From positions 1 to 64,000 of the forward strand of contig JBBDQU010000058.1 of the NCBI GenBank assembly GCA_040905865.1: a DNA stretch of 64,000 bases, given 5' to 3'. Within the stretch, counting starts at the first letter, position 1; each line of letters begins with the position of its first letter. The DNA comes from Alphaproteobacteria bacterium. GTDB taxonomy: Bacteria; Pseudomonadota; Alphaproteobacteria; UBA8366; GCA-2717185. Both the position numbers and the translations under genes were made by a program. Below the pieces are notes generated by a model. It made no database searches. It had not been told where the DNA came from and saw only the letters and a list, made by a program, of their open reading frames with translations. This document shows, one piece after another, positions 26,520-35,575 of the stretch.

Positions 26520-27065
26520 CATGAACCGCGCCGCGCCATAGCGGCGCTCGTCGAGCGGTTCCAGGAAATCCGGCGGGGTGAAGCTTTCGCCGGCGCCGTA
26601 TTCCACCACGATCAGGGTGCCGTCATGGAACCAGCCCCGGTCGTTCAGCGCGACCAGCGCCGGAACCGGAAGCGCCGCGCCATAGGGCGGATCCAGCAGG
26701 GCAAGGTCGACGGGGGCGCGCGCCGGGGGCGGGCTGGTGGCGTCGGCGTCGAGGATTTCGACAGAATCGCCCGCCCTGCAGGCGGAAATGTTTTCCTCCA
26801 GCGCGCGCCGGGCGACCCGCGCATTCTCGATGAAGGCGACATGGGCGGCGCCCCGGCTCAGGGCTTCCAGCCCCAGCGCGCCGGTCCCGGCAAAGGCATC
26901 GAGCACATGCGCGCCCGGCAGGCGCAGCCCTGTGACACGGGCGGCGCGGCCGTTTTCGAGGATGTTGAACAGCGATTCCCGCGCCCGGTCCGCCGTCGGC
27001 CGGACGGCCTTGCCCGGCGGCGCGGTGAGCAGCTTGCCGCGCAGCCTACCCCCGACGAGTCGCAA
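26490..27065 (-). CDS. rsmD: 16S rRNA (guanine966-N2)-methyltransferase RsmD
   Basis: 191 aa. It begins RLVGGRLRGKLL with RPTADRARESLFNIL, the RsmD signature. The SAM-binding motif I is VLDAFAGTGALGLEALSRGA and the catalytic motif IV is LLDPPYG. The start is TTG 27065, chosen because family members begin M-R-I/L-VGG and GGAG lies about ten bases upstream. It overlaps the end of rluB by 20 bases. Confidence 0.92.
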   Translation of the reverse strand: MRLVGGRLRGKLLTAPPGKAVRPTADRARESLFNILENGRAARVTGLRLPGAHVLDAFAGTGALGLEALSRGAAHVAFIENARVARRALEENISACRAGDSVEILDADATSPPPARAPVDLALLDPPYGAALPVPALVALNDRGWFHDGTLIVVEYGAGESFTPPDFLEPLDERRYGAARFMLLRRRNPAD

Positions 27066-27825
27066 TGCCGATTTTCTCCGCCGTCGCCTTGCCCAGCTGG
27101 TCGCGTAGGACATGGGTCGGCATTTCCTCCACGACTCCCCGCTCCAGCCCGCCGAGCTGGAAGGGGCCGAACGAGATGCGGATCAGCCGGTTCACTGTAT
27201 AGCCGAGATGCGCCATGACCTTGCGCACCTCGCGGTTCTTGCCCTCGCGGATGCCGATGGCGACCCAGGCGTTGGCGCCTTCCTGATGCTCCAGTTTCGC
27301 CTCTATCGAACCGTATTTGATGCCCTCGACCGTGACGCCCTTGCTCAGCGCCTCCAGCTTCCCGACCTCGACCCGGCCATAGACCCGCGCCCGGTAGCGG
27401 CGCGTCCAGCCGGTCGTCGGCAGTTCCAGGTGGCGTTTCAGTTCCCCGTCATTGGTCAGCAGCAGCAGCCCCTCCGAGGTGATATCCAGCCGGCCGATGG
27501 GCATGACGCGCGGCATGCCCGCGGGCATCTTGTCGCTGACCGTCGGGCGTCCCTCGGGGTCGCGGGCGGTCGTGACGATGCCCGGCGGCTTGTGGTAGCG
27601 CCACAGCCGCGGCGGCTCGGTATTCGGCAGCGGCCTGCCGTCGACGCGGATGGAATTGAGGTCGGTGATGTTCAGGGCCGGCGAGTCGATGACCTTGCCG
27701 GCGACGGCGACGCGGCCCTCGGCGATCCAGCGTTCGGCATCGCGGCGCGAACACAGCCCGGCGCGCGCCATGATCTTGGCGATCCGGTCGCCCTTGGGGG
27801 TCGGTTCGGGGGTTGGCGTATTCAT
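27046..27825 (-). CDS. rluB: Ribosomal large subunit pseudouridine synthase B-type
   Basis: 259 aa. An S4 RNA-binding domain (RIAKIMARAGLCSRRDAERWIAEGRV) leads to a pseudouridine synthase core with the catalytic Asp in PIGRLDITSEGLLLLTNDGEL. RYRARVYG and REGKNREVRKVM are typical of the RsuA/RluB group. It modifies 23S rRNA near position 2605 in homologues. It is translationally linked to rsmD. Confidence 0.92.
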   Translation of the reverse strand: MNTPTPEPTPKGDRIAKIMARAGLCSRRDAERWIAEGRVAVAGKVIDSPALNITDLNSIRVDGRPLPNTEPPRLWRYHKPPGIVTTARDPEGRPTVSDKMPAGMPRVMPIGRLDITSEGLLLLTNDGELKRHLELPTTGWTRRYRARVYGRVEVGKLEALSKGVTVEGIKYGSIEAKLEHQEGANAWVAIGIREGKNREVRKVMAHLGYTVNRLIRISFGPFQLGGLERGVVEEMPTHVLRDQLGKATAEKIGIATRRG

Positions 27826-27905
27826 GGGGCGTCTGATACAGGCAATGGAGGGGCCGCGCAACGCTGCGATTGACCCGGATGAATCGGCGCGGCAGGGTGC
27901 GCGGC

Positions 27906-28358
27906 ATGACAGGCGATTCCCATATGGCGCAGGCGCTGGCCGAGGCGAAAGCGGCGGCGGCGCGCGGCGAGGTGCCGGTCGGCGCGGTGCTGGTGGACAG
28001 CGTCACCGGCGCGGTGCTGGCGCGGGCCGGCAACCGGACCGAGGAACGGCACGACCCGACCGCGCACGCGGAAATCCTGGTCATTCGCGAGGCGGCGGCG
28101 AAGGCCGGGGCGGCGCGCCTGCCCCTGGCGGACCTGTATGTGACGCTGGAACCCTGCGCCATGTGCGCGGCCGCTATTTCCTTTGCCCGTATCCGGCGGC
28201 TCTATTTCGGCGCCTATGACCCCAAGGGCGGCGGGGTCGAACACGGCGCCCGGTTTTTCCTTCAGGATACCTGCCACCACGCGCCGGAAGTCATCGGCGG
28301 CCTTGCGGAATCGCAGGCGGCGGCGCTGCTGCGCGACTTCTTCGCGGCGCGGCGCTAA
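27906..28358 (+). CDS. tadA: tRNA-specific adenosine deaminase TadA
   Basis: 150 aa. The zinc site has HAE (in PTAHAEILVIREAA) with the proton-shuttling Glu, and PCAMC (LEPCAMCAAA). It converts the wobble adenosine of tRNA(Arg) ACG to inosine. ATG 27906 is used; ATG 27924 is possible. It is divergent from rluB with about 80 bases between them. Confidence 0.93.
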   Translation: MTGDSHMAQALAEAKAAAARGEVPVGAVLVDSVTGAVLARAGNRTEERHDPTAHAEILVIREAAAKAGAARLPLADLYVTLEPCAMCAAAISFARIRRLYFGAYDPKGGGVEHGARFFLQDTCHHAPEVIGGLAESQAAALLRDFFAARR

Positions 28359-28366
28359 AGTAAATC

Positions 28367-28867
28367 GTGTTTGAAACGATTATATTGACGCTGGGGCCGG
28401 CGCCCGGACTGCTCGGCGATGTCGCGGCGATGCATGGCCGGTACTATGCGCGGGAATGGGGGTTTCCGACCTGTTTCGAGGCAATGGTCGCGCGTGAAAT
28501 GGGCGACTTCCTGTTGCGGTATGAGCCGGCGCGGGACCGGATCTGCTCGGTTGCGGAACATGGTCGCATCCTGGGTTCGATCACGATAGACGGCAGCGAT
28601 CCGGGCGCGGCGGAAGGCCAGGGGCATCTGCGCTGGTTTATCCTGGACGAATCGCTGGCGGGGCAGGGGCTGGGCGGGCGGATGCTCGGCGAGGCGGTCG
28701 AATTCGCGCGGAATGCGGGGCTGTCCTCCCTCTACCTGACCACGTTTCGCGGGCTGGAACCGGCCGGTACGCTGTATGCCCGTGCGGGTTTTCATGTTGT
28801 GTCGGAATGCACCGGCGAAACCTGGGGGCGGGCCGTCATGGAACAGCGGCTGGAAATGGCGCTGTAG
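28367..28867 (+). CDS. GNAT-family N-acetyltransferase
   Basis: 166 aa. The acetyl-CoA-binding motif A reads LAGQGLGGRML (Q-x-x-G-x-G/A), preceded by a beta strand HLRWFILDE, and the C-terminal YARAGFHVV is typical of GNAT proteins. It starts at GTG 28367, eight bases after the tadA stop, so it is probably co-transcribed. Substrate unknown; members of this type often follow MarR-like domains. Confidence 0.82.
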   Translation: MFETIILTLGPAPGLLGDVAAMHGRYYAREWGFPTCFEAMVAREMGDFLLRYEPARDRICSVAEHGRILGSITIDGSDPGAAEGQGHLRWFILDESLAGQGLGGRMLGEAVEFARNAGLSSLYLTTFRGLEPAGTLYARAGFHVVSECTGETWGRAVMEQRLEMAL

Positions 28868-28874
28868 CCGTCGG

Positions 28875-30164
28875 TCAGGCTGGACCGTTCCTTTCCCGCG
28901 CGACGGCGCGCCAGCCGATGTCGCGGCGGCAGAACCCGCCGGGCCAGTCGATCCGGTCTATCGCGGCATAGGCCCTGGCCTGCGCCACGGTGACGGTCGG
29001 GCCGATGCCCGTGACATTCAGCACGCGGCCGCCATTGGCCCGCAGCCGCCCCGCATCGTCCCGCGCGGTGCCTGCGTGGAAGACGACAAGGTCCCTGTCG
29101 CCCAACCCGTCCACGCCCCTGATCTCGTCGCCCCTGGCGTAATCGCCGGGATAGCCGCTGGCGGCCATGACGACGGACAGCGCCGAACCCTGCCGCCAGC
29201 GCAGGGCGAAGCTGTTCAGCACCCCGTCGCAGGCGGCGATCATGGCGGTGAGGATATCGGACATCAGCAGGGCCATCAGCACCTGGCATTCCGGATCGCC
29301 GAAGCGGACATTGTATTCGATCAGCTGCGGGTCGCCGTTTTCGATCATCAGCCCGGCATAGAGGATGCCCTTGTAGGGGCGGCCGTCGGCCTTCATGCCC
29401 GCGACCGTCGGCCGTATAATCCGCGCCATCACGGTTTCCGCCAGGGCGTCCGTCATCACCGGCGCCGGGGCATAGGCGCCCATGCCGCCGGTATTCGGGC
29501 CCTTGTCGCCGTCGAAAACGGGTTTGTGGTCCTGGGCGGAAATCAGCGGCAGGGCGTGTTCCCCGTCGCAGAGCGCGAAGAAGCTGGCTTCCTCGCCGCG
29601 CAGGAAGGCCTCGACCACGACTTCCGCGCCGGCATTGCCGAAGCGGCTGTCGACCATGGCGTCATCGATGGCGGCAATCGCTTCCGCGACCGTCGCGGCG
29701 ACGGTGACGCCCTTGCCGGCGGCCAGCCCGTCCGCCTTGACGACGATGGGCGCGCCCTGCCGCCGGACATAGGCGCGGGCGGCTTCGGCGTCGGTAAAGC
29801 GGCCATAGGCGGCGGTCGGGATATTGTATCTGGCGCAGAAATCCTTGGTGAATCCCTTGGACCCCTCCAGCGCGGCGGCGGCGGCGCTGGGGCCGAAGGA
29901 TTTGACGCCGATGGCGTCCAGCCGGTCGACGAGGCCCAGGACCAGCGGCCCTTCCGGCCCGACGACGACGAATTCGACGGCGTTTTCCTGCACGAAGGCG
30001 ATCAGGGCCCCCAGGTCGTCGGCGGCAATCGGCACGCATTCGGCCTCCCGCGCGATGCCGGCATTGCCCGGGGCGCAATACAGCTTGCTGCACAGGGGCG
30101 AGGCCGCGATGGCCCAGCACAGGCTGTGTTCGCGGCCGCCGGAACCGACCACCAGAACTTTCAT
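28875..30164 (-). CDS. purD: Phosphoribosylamine-glycine ligase
   Basis: 429 aa. N-terminal [15 protein letters not shown] and a central ATP-grasp domain ([41 protein letters not shown]) identify PurD, the second step of purine synthesis. It joins phosphoribosylamine and glycine. ATG 30164 follows GGAGGGAGAG. It diverges from xseA over 67 bases. Confidence 0.95.
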   Translation of the reverse strand: MKVLVVGSGGREHSLCWAIAASPLCSKLYCAPGNAGIAREAECVPIAADDLGALIAFVQENAVEFVVVGPEGPLVLGLVDRLDAIGVKSFGPSAAAAALEGSKGFTKDFCARYNIPTAAYGRFTDAEAARAYVRRQGAPIVVKADGLAAGKGVTVAATVAEAIAAIDDAMVDSRFGNAGAEVVVEAFLRGEEASFFALCDGEHALPLISAQDHKPVFDGDKGPNTGGMGAYAPAPVMTDALAETVMARIIRPTVAGMKADGRPYKGILYAGLMIENGDPQLIEYNVRFGDPECQVLMALLMSDILTAMIAACDGVLNSFALRWRQGSALSVVMAASGYPGDYARGDEIRGVDGLGDRDLVVFHAGTARDDAGRLRANGGRVLNVTGIGPTVTVAQARAYAAIDRIDWPGGFCRRDIGWRAVARERNGPA

Positions 30165-30231
30165 ACTCTCCCTCCACGCGATGACATATCGAGGTATACT
30201 CAGGGACCCTACATATCACGCAGCCTCAGTA

Positions 30232-31785
30232 ATGCCTGAAATTTCCGCCGAACCCGCGCCCAATCTTCCCGAATACTCCGTATCGGAGCTGTCCAGCGCG
30301 CTCAAGCGGACAGTCGAGGACGCCTATTCCTATGTCCGGGTGCGGGGGGAGGTTTCGGGCTTCAAACGCGCCGCTTCCGGCCATCTGTACCTGGCGCTGA
30401 AGGATGAGGATGCGGTGCTGGACGGGGTGTGCTGGCGCGGCGTTGCGGGGCGGCTGGCGGTCAAACCCGAAGACGGCATGGAAGTGATCGCGACGGGGAA
30501 ACTGACGACCTATCCCGGCCGCTCGAAATACCAGATCGTGATCGAATCGATGGAGCTGGCGGGCGAGGGCGCGCTGCTCAAGATGCTGGAGGAAAGGCGT
30601 CGCAGGCTCGCCGCCGAAGGGCTGTTCGACGACGCGCGCAAGAAGCCGATTCCCTATCTGCCGGCGGTGATCGGCGTCGTGACCTCGCCGACCGGCGCGG
30701 TGATTCGCGATATCCTGCATCGGCTCGCCGACCGGTTCCCCCGCCATGTCCTGCTGGCGCCGGTCCTGGTGCAGGGCAATACGGCGGCGGCGCAGGTCGT
30801 GGCCGCTATCGAGGGATTCAACCGGCTGGCGGCGGGTGGCGATATCCCCCGGCCGGATGTGCTGATCGTCGCGCGGGGCGGCGGCAGCCTGGAGGATCTC
30901 TGGGCCTTCAACGAGGAAATCGTCGTGCGCGCCGTCGCCGCCTCCGACATTCCGGTGATTTCGGCGGTCGGGCATGAAACCGACACCACCCTGATCGACT
31001 TCGCATCGGACCGCCGCGCGCCGACGCCGACGGCGGCCGCCGAAATGGCGGTGCCCGTGCGGGCGGAACTGCTGCAGGATGTGATGGATGTGGCGCGGCG
31101 GATGGTCGGCGGCATGACGCGGCTGATCGACCGGCGGCAGATGCAGGTCGACGGGCTGGCGCGCGGCCTGCCGGATGTCAGCGGGCTGCTCGGCGTGCAG
31201 ATGCAGCGGCTGGACGTGGCGGCGGAACGCTTCGCCAACGGGGGCGCCCGGCTGGTCACGCAGCGGCAGCAGGCGGTGGCGCTGCTCGCGGCGCGGCTGA
31301 AGAGCCCGGACCAGGTGATCGGCGCGGCGGCGAGCCGCGTGGAGAGCGAAGTCCGCGCCATGCAGGCGGCGGTCGCCCGGCTGCTGGGCCGCCAGGACGA
31401 CAGGTTTGCCGGCGTCGCCGCGCGGCTGTCCGTCGCGCCGGTCAACCGCGCCATGCGGGACGGTCGGGAGACCCTCGACGACCTGTCGCATCGGCTGGCG
31501 CAGGGCATGCGCCGCCCGCTCGACGACGCCCGGGGCCGGGTGAACCAGCTGGGCGGGCTGCTGGAAAGCTATTCCTTCGAGCGCGTGCTGGAGCGCGGCT
31601 TCGTTGTCGTTCGCGATGAAAAAAACGAACCGGTCACTTCCGCGAAACGCACGAAGCCGGGAGACGTTGTGACGTTGCAGTTTGCAAAGAAGGAAAGGGC
31701 GCAAGCCGTGATATCCGGATCCGGCACAAGGCCCCGCACGAGGGCGAAGGCGAAACCGCCGGAAGAGCAGGGCAAACTGCTGTGA
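30232..31785 (+). CDS. xseA: Exodeoxyribonuclease VII large subunit
   Basis: 517 aa. An OB-fold at the N-terminus ([41 protein letters not shown]) precedes the catalytic region (VITSPTGAV-like [46 protein letters not shown]). The C-terminal part is coiled-coil. With XseB it degrades single-stranded DNA. XseB is not in the window. Confidence 0.94.
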   Translation: MPEISAEPAPNLPEYSVSELSSALKRTVEDAYSYVRVRGEVSGFKRAASGHLYLALKDEDAVLDGVCWRGVAGRLAVKPEDGMEVIATGKLTTYPGRSKYQIVIESMELAGEGALLKMLEERRRRLAAEGLFDDARKKPIPYLPAVIGVVTSPTGAVIRDILHRLADRFPRHVLLAPVLVQGNTAAAQVVAAIEGFNRLAAGGDIPRPDVLIVARGGGSLEDLWAFNEEIVVRAVAASDIPVISAVGHETDTTLIDFASDRRAPTPTAAAEMAVPVRAELLQDVMDVARRMVGGMTRLIDRRQMQVDGLARGLPDVSGLLGVQMQRLDVAAERFANGGARLVTQRQQAVALLAARLKSPDQVIGAAASRVESEVRAMQAAVARLLGRQDDRFAGVAARLSVAPVNRAMRDGRETLDDLSHRLAQGMRRPLDDARGRVNQLGGLLESYSFERVLERGFVVVRDEKNEPVTSAKRTKPGDVVTLQFAKKERAQAVISGSGTRPRTRAKAKPPEEQGKLL

Positions 31786-32588
31786 AGCTGCTCGGCATCC
31801 TGCTGCTGATGCTGGTCGCGCCTGTCGCCGATGCGCTGGAACTGCACGGGCGGATGACGCAGGGCGGCCTGATTCGCGGCAGGACCGAACCGCGCGCGGT
31901 GGCGATGCTGGATGGCCGGACCCTGCGGGTTTCGCCGAACGGCGATTTCATCTTCGGCTTCAACCGGGACGCGCCGCCGAAGGCGATCCTGTCGGTTCGC
32001 CTGCCCGATGGGACCGTGACCGAGAAGGTCCTGGACGTGACGCCGCGTGAATACGCGATCCAGCGGATTGACGGGCTGCCGGCGAAAATGGTGACGCCGC
32101 CGCCCGAAGTGCTGGCGCGGATCAGGGCGGAGAACGAAGCGATCGCCGCGGTGCGGAAAAGCGACCGCGACGCCACGCACTTCCTCGGCGACTGGATCCG
32201 GCCGGCGGACGGCCCGGTAACCGGCGTCTATGGCAGCCAGCGAATCCTGAACGGCGAGCCCCGCCAGCCGCATTACGGTATCGATTATGCGGGACCGGTC
32301 GGCGCGCCCGTGGTCGCGCCCGCGCCGGGCGTCGTCGTGCTGGCCCGGGACGATATGTATTACACCGGCGGCACGCTGATCCTGGATCACGGCCACGGGC
32401 TGACTTCCGCCTTCCTGCATTTGAGCAGGGTCGAGGTGAAACCGGGCGAAACGGTGGCGCGCGGCCAGCGTATCGGCGCCATCGGCGCGACGGGCCGTGC
32501 GACCGGCCCGCATCTGGACTGGCGCATCAACTGGTTCGACCGGCGGATAGACCCCGCCCTGCTGCTGTCGCCGCAGCCGGCGAATTAG
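31782..32588 (+). CDS. M23-family (LytM) peptidase
   Basis: 268 aa with an N-terminal signal peptide ([18 protein letters not shown]). The C-terminal LytM domain carries HYGIDY (zinc His and Asp), [12 protein letters not shown] and GPHLDW, so the zinc site is complete, suggesting true peptidoglycan endopeptidase activity in the periplasm rather than an EnvC-type activator. GTG 31782 overlaps the xseA stop. Confidence 0.9.
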   Translation: MKLLGILLLMLVAPVADALELHGRMTQGGLIRGRTEPRAVAMLDGRTLRVSPNGDFIFGFNRDAPPKAILSVRLPDGTVTEKVLDVTPREYAIQRIDGLPAKMVTPPPEVLARIRAENEAIAAVRKSDRDATHFLGDWIRPADGPVTGVYGSQRILNGEPRQPHYGIDYAGPVGAPVVAPAPGVVVLARDDMYYTGGTLILDHGHGLTSAFLHLSRVEVKPGETVARGQRIGAIGATGRATGPHLDWRINWFDRRIDPALLLSPQPAN

Positions 32589-33559
32589 GACCTGACGGCG
32601 CGCTTCAGCAGCGCGTCGATTTCCGCCTGGTCGCGCCATTCCAGGGTAACGCCGACCGTTTCGACCATGGCGCGCGCGTCCGGCGACAGGCGCGCGTAAT
32701 CCTTCGCCGTCGTGACGGGGACAGCGCCCGCCGCGTCGGCGGTTTCGGCGATCCGCATGATTTCCTCCGGCGTATAGTCGTGGTGGTCGGCAAAGCCGTA
32801 CCGCGCAACCAGGGTGCAGCCGAGTTCCTCCAGCGTCGCGAAGAATTTCTCCGGCCGGCCGATTCCGGCGAAACCCACGACCTTCCGGCCCGTCAGCCGC
32901 TCCGCCGATGGCAGGACGGCCAGCCGGGCCTGCAGCACCGGTACACCGGCGTTTGCCAGCGACGCCATGACGTCGCGCGTGTCCGGCGTCATGACGATGG
33001 CGGCGTCGGCGCGGGCCAGCCCCCCGGCAACGGGTTCGCGCAGGGGGCCGGCCGGCATCACCCGGCCATTGCCGAAGCCGTAACCGCCATCGATGACCAG
33101 CAGGCTGAGCGATTTGGCGAGCGCATTGTTCTGGAAGCCGTCATCCATCACGATCACGTCGGCGCCGGCGGCGATGGCGGCCTTCGCGCCGGCGACGCGG
33201 TCGCGCGCGACCCAGCACGGGGCGAGTTCCGCCAGCAGCAGCGGTTCGTCGCCGACCTCCCGGGCGGTGTGGCGCGCGGGATCGACCCGGACGGGACCCG
33301 CCAGCCGGCCGCCATGGCCGCGGCTGAGGAAATGGATATCGCGTCCCCGTTCGCGCAGCAGCAGGCCCAGCCCCAGGGCGACCGGCGTCTTGCCCGCGCC
33401 GCCGGCCACGAGATTACCGACGCAGATGACCGGCACCGGGGCCCGCCAGGGCGTTGCCAACCGGCGGCGAAGGCCCGAAACGGCGGCGAAGGCGCAGCCC
33501 AGCGGCGCCAGGAACAGTCCCGGACCGCCGGACCGCGTCCAGAATTCAGGGGCGCGCAT
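32585..33559 (-). CDS. lpxK: Tetraacyldisaccharide 4'-kinase
   Basis: 324 aa. A P-loop-like segment (CVGNLVAGGAGKTPVA) is the LpxK hallmark, with DVIVMDDGFQN and PAGPLREP following. It phosphorylates the lipid A precursor disaccharide at the 4' position on the inner membrane. The ATG at 33559 lies within the end of waaA (14-base overlap), so the envelope operon is translationally coupled. Confidence 0.93.
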   Translation of the reverse strand: MRAPEFWTRSGGPGLFLAPLGCAFAAVSGLRRRLATPWRAPVPVICVGNLVAGGAGKTPVALGLGLLLRERGRDIHFLSRGHGGRLAGPVRVDPARHTAREVGDEPLLLAELAPCWVARDRVAGAKAAIAAGADVIVMDDGFQNNALAKSLSLLVIDGGYGFGNGRVMPAGPLREPVAGGLARADAAIVMTPDTRDVMASLANAGVPVLQARLAVLPSAERLTGRKVVGFAGIGRPEKFFATLEELGCTLVARYGFADHHDYTPEEIMRIAETADAAGAVPVTTAKDYARLSPDARAMVETVGVTLEWRDQAEIDALLKRAVRS

Positions 33560-34841
33560 CCGGTTCCTCGGCGGGCAGCGCGTCGATAAAGGGCTGAAGG
33601 TGTTCCATGACGCGGTCGACGACTTCGGCATTGGCCAGCGCGACATCCGCCGCCGCCCGGGCGACGGTTTCGCGCCGTAGCGGATTGTCCAGCAGCGCCT
33701 GCACCGCCGCCGCCAGCGACGCCGCGTCCGTGACGACCTGCGCGGCGTCGGCTCGGGCCAGTTGCTGCGCGACCGTCGTGAAATTCGCCATGTCCGGACC
33801 ATGCAGCACGGCGCAGTCCAGCTGCGCCGCCTCCAGCGGATTGTGGCCGCCATACGCATCCATCGTGCCGCCGATGAAGGCGATGTCGGCCAGTCGGTAA
33901 AGCAACCCCAACTCGCCCAGCGTGTCCGCGACATAGATATCGGTCGCGGGCTCGATGTCGTCGCCGCCGGCCCGCCGCGCCACGCGGAGCCCGGATTTGC
34001 CGAGCTCCGCCGCGATGCCCGGGCCCCGCGCGGGATGACGCGGCGCGACGATGGTCAGCAGGTTCGGATACCGTTGCCGCAACAGGCGATCCGCCTCGGC
34101 GGCCAGGGCTTCCTCGCCGGGATGGGTGCTGGCGGCGATCCATCGCGGCCGCCCGTCCACCCGGGTCGCCAGGCGGCGCAGTTCGGGTTCCTCCGCCGGC
34201 AGGGCGGCGGCGGAGAATTTCAGGTTGCCGACGCATCGCACCGGGTCGGCGCCGAGGCGGCGAAACCGGTCGGCCTCGTCGTCGCTCTGCGCCAGACAGA
34301 GCCGGAAATTGCCGATGATGCCGCGGATGAAACCGGGCAGGAATTGCCAGTTGGCGACCGATTTCCGGGAGATCCGGCCATTGACCAGGATCGCGGGAAT
34401 GTCCCTACTCGCGGTTTCGGATATCAGGTTCGGCCAGAATTCCGACTCGATCCACACGGCCATGTCCGGGTCCCAGTGGTCGAGGAACCGTCGAACCCAG
34501 GGCAGGTAGTCGACGGGGACGTACTGGTGAAAGCTTCGCGGCGGCAGCCGGTCGGCCAGAATGCCGGCCGAGGTTACGGTGCCCGTGGTCACCAGAATAT
34601 GGAGATCGGTCCGGACCCGCAGCATCCGGGCGATCAGCGACAGGGCCGATTGCGCCTCGCCGACGCTGGCGGCATGCATCCAGACCAGCGGGCCATAGGG
34701 CCGCGGCCGCGAGGCAATGCCGCGGCGTTCGGGAAAGCGTGCCGAATCCTCCTTGCCGGCGTTCAGGCGCCGGCGCAGCAGGTGGACGATCAGCGGTGCG
34801 CCGAGCCCCGTGAGGCCGCGATACAGCGCCAGGCCGGTCAC
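33546..34841 (-). CDS. waaA: 3-deoxy-D-manno-octulosonic acid (Kdo) transferase
   Basis: 431 aa. N-terminal membrane anchor, then WMHAASVGE, VWIESEFWPNLI and the GT-B donor-site motif GGTMDAYGGHNPLEAA (GG-x-GG-x-NPLEA in KdtA proteins). It adds Kdo to lipid A. The start GTG 34841 is five bases from the stop of the DUF374 gene upstream. Part of the operon ABC exporter-DUF374-waaA-lpxK. Confidence 0.93.
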   Translation of the reverse strand: MTGLALYRGLTGLGAPLIVHLLRRRLNAGKEDSARFPERRGIASRPRPYGPLVWMHAASVGEAQSALSLIARMLRVRTDLHILVTTGTVTSAGILADRLPPRSFHQYVPVDYLPWVRRFLDHWDPDMAVWIESEFWPNLISETASRDIPAILVNGRISRKSVANWQFLPGFIRGIIGNFRLCLAQSDDEADRFRRLGADPVRCVGNLKFSAAALPAEEPELRRLATRVDGRPRWIAASTHPGEEALAAEADRLLRQRYPNLLTIVAPRHPARGPGIAAELGKSGLRVARRAGGDDIEPATDIYVADTLGELGLLYRLADIAFIGGTMDAYGGHNPLEAAQLDCAVLHGPDMANFTTVAQQLARADAAQVVTDAASLAAAVQALLDNPLRRETVARAAADVALANAEVVDRVMEHLQPFIDALPAEEPDARP

Positions 34842-34845
34842 GCTG

Positions 34846-35571
34846 TCACCGCTTCGCCGGGGCGACCGGGGAAACGCCGTCGGGCGCAACGACCGGCTGC
34901 CCGGTGAGCCTGTCGGCTTTTTCCGTTACCGCGTTCAGCGCGTCCTCGATCCTCAGTCGCATGGTTTCGACCGTTTCCCCGTCGCGCTGCGGACCGGCTT
35001 CGATGGGCGCGCCCCAGACGAAGACGCCGCGCGAAAACGGAAGCGGCAGCACGAAGCGGTCCCAGCTTCCCAGCACCCTGCGGCGCGAGGTTGAAAAGGC
35101 GACGGGATAGACCGGCGCCCCCGTAAATCGCGCCAGCACCGCCACGCCGTCGCTGGCCCGCATGCGCGGTCCGCGCGGCCCGTCCGGGGTGATGGAGAGG
35201 ATCGCATTGTCGCGCAGCGCCCGAACCGCGCTGCGGAATGCCGAGGCGCCGCCTTTCGACGTCGATCCCGCGATAACCGCGATGCCGAAGAATTTGACCG
35301 CGCGGGCGATCATGCGGCCGTCCCGGTGGTTGGAAATCATGACGGTGATATCCTGCGCCGCGCCGCCCAGCGCATACGGCATCATCGCCAGCCGTCCGTG
35401 CCAGAACGCCGCGATGAACGGGCGCCGTTCCCGGTTGCGCGCCAGCGGACCTTCCCCGTCGACGATGGTCCAGCGGCCGGTGCGCCACACGAGCCTGATA
35501 TAGCACGCGACGATCCAGCACAGCGCGGACTGTGCGAGGGGATGGCCAAGAACCGGTCGCAAGGCCCGCAT
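34846..35571 (-). CDS. DUF374 lysophospholipid acyltransferase-family protein
   Basis: 241 aa. It has FIAAFWHGRLAMMPYA, MISNHRDGRMIARAVKFFG and ITPDGPRGPRM, the DUF374 pattern related to LPLAT acyltransferases. Its place between an MsbA-like exporter and waaA suggests an acylation step in lipid A or LPS assembly. ATG 35571 is preferred; ATG 35604 would overlap the upstream gene by 29 bases. Confidence 0.85.
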   Translation of the reverse strand: MRALRPVLGHPLAQSALCWIVACYIRLVWRTGRWTIVDGEGPLARNRERRPFIAAFWHGRLAMMPYALGGAAQDITVMISNHRDGRMIARAVKFFGIAVIAGSTSKGGASAFRSAVRALRDNAILSITPDGPRGPRMRASDGVAVLARFTGAPVYPVAFSTSRRRVLGSWDRFVLPLPFSRGVFVWGAPIEAGPQRDGETVETMRLRIEDALNAVTEKADRLTGQPVVAPDGVSPVAPAKR

Positions 35572-35575
35572 GGCG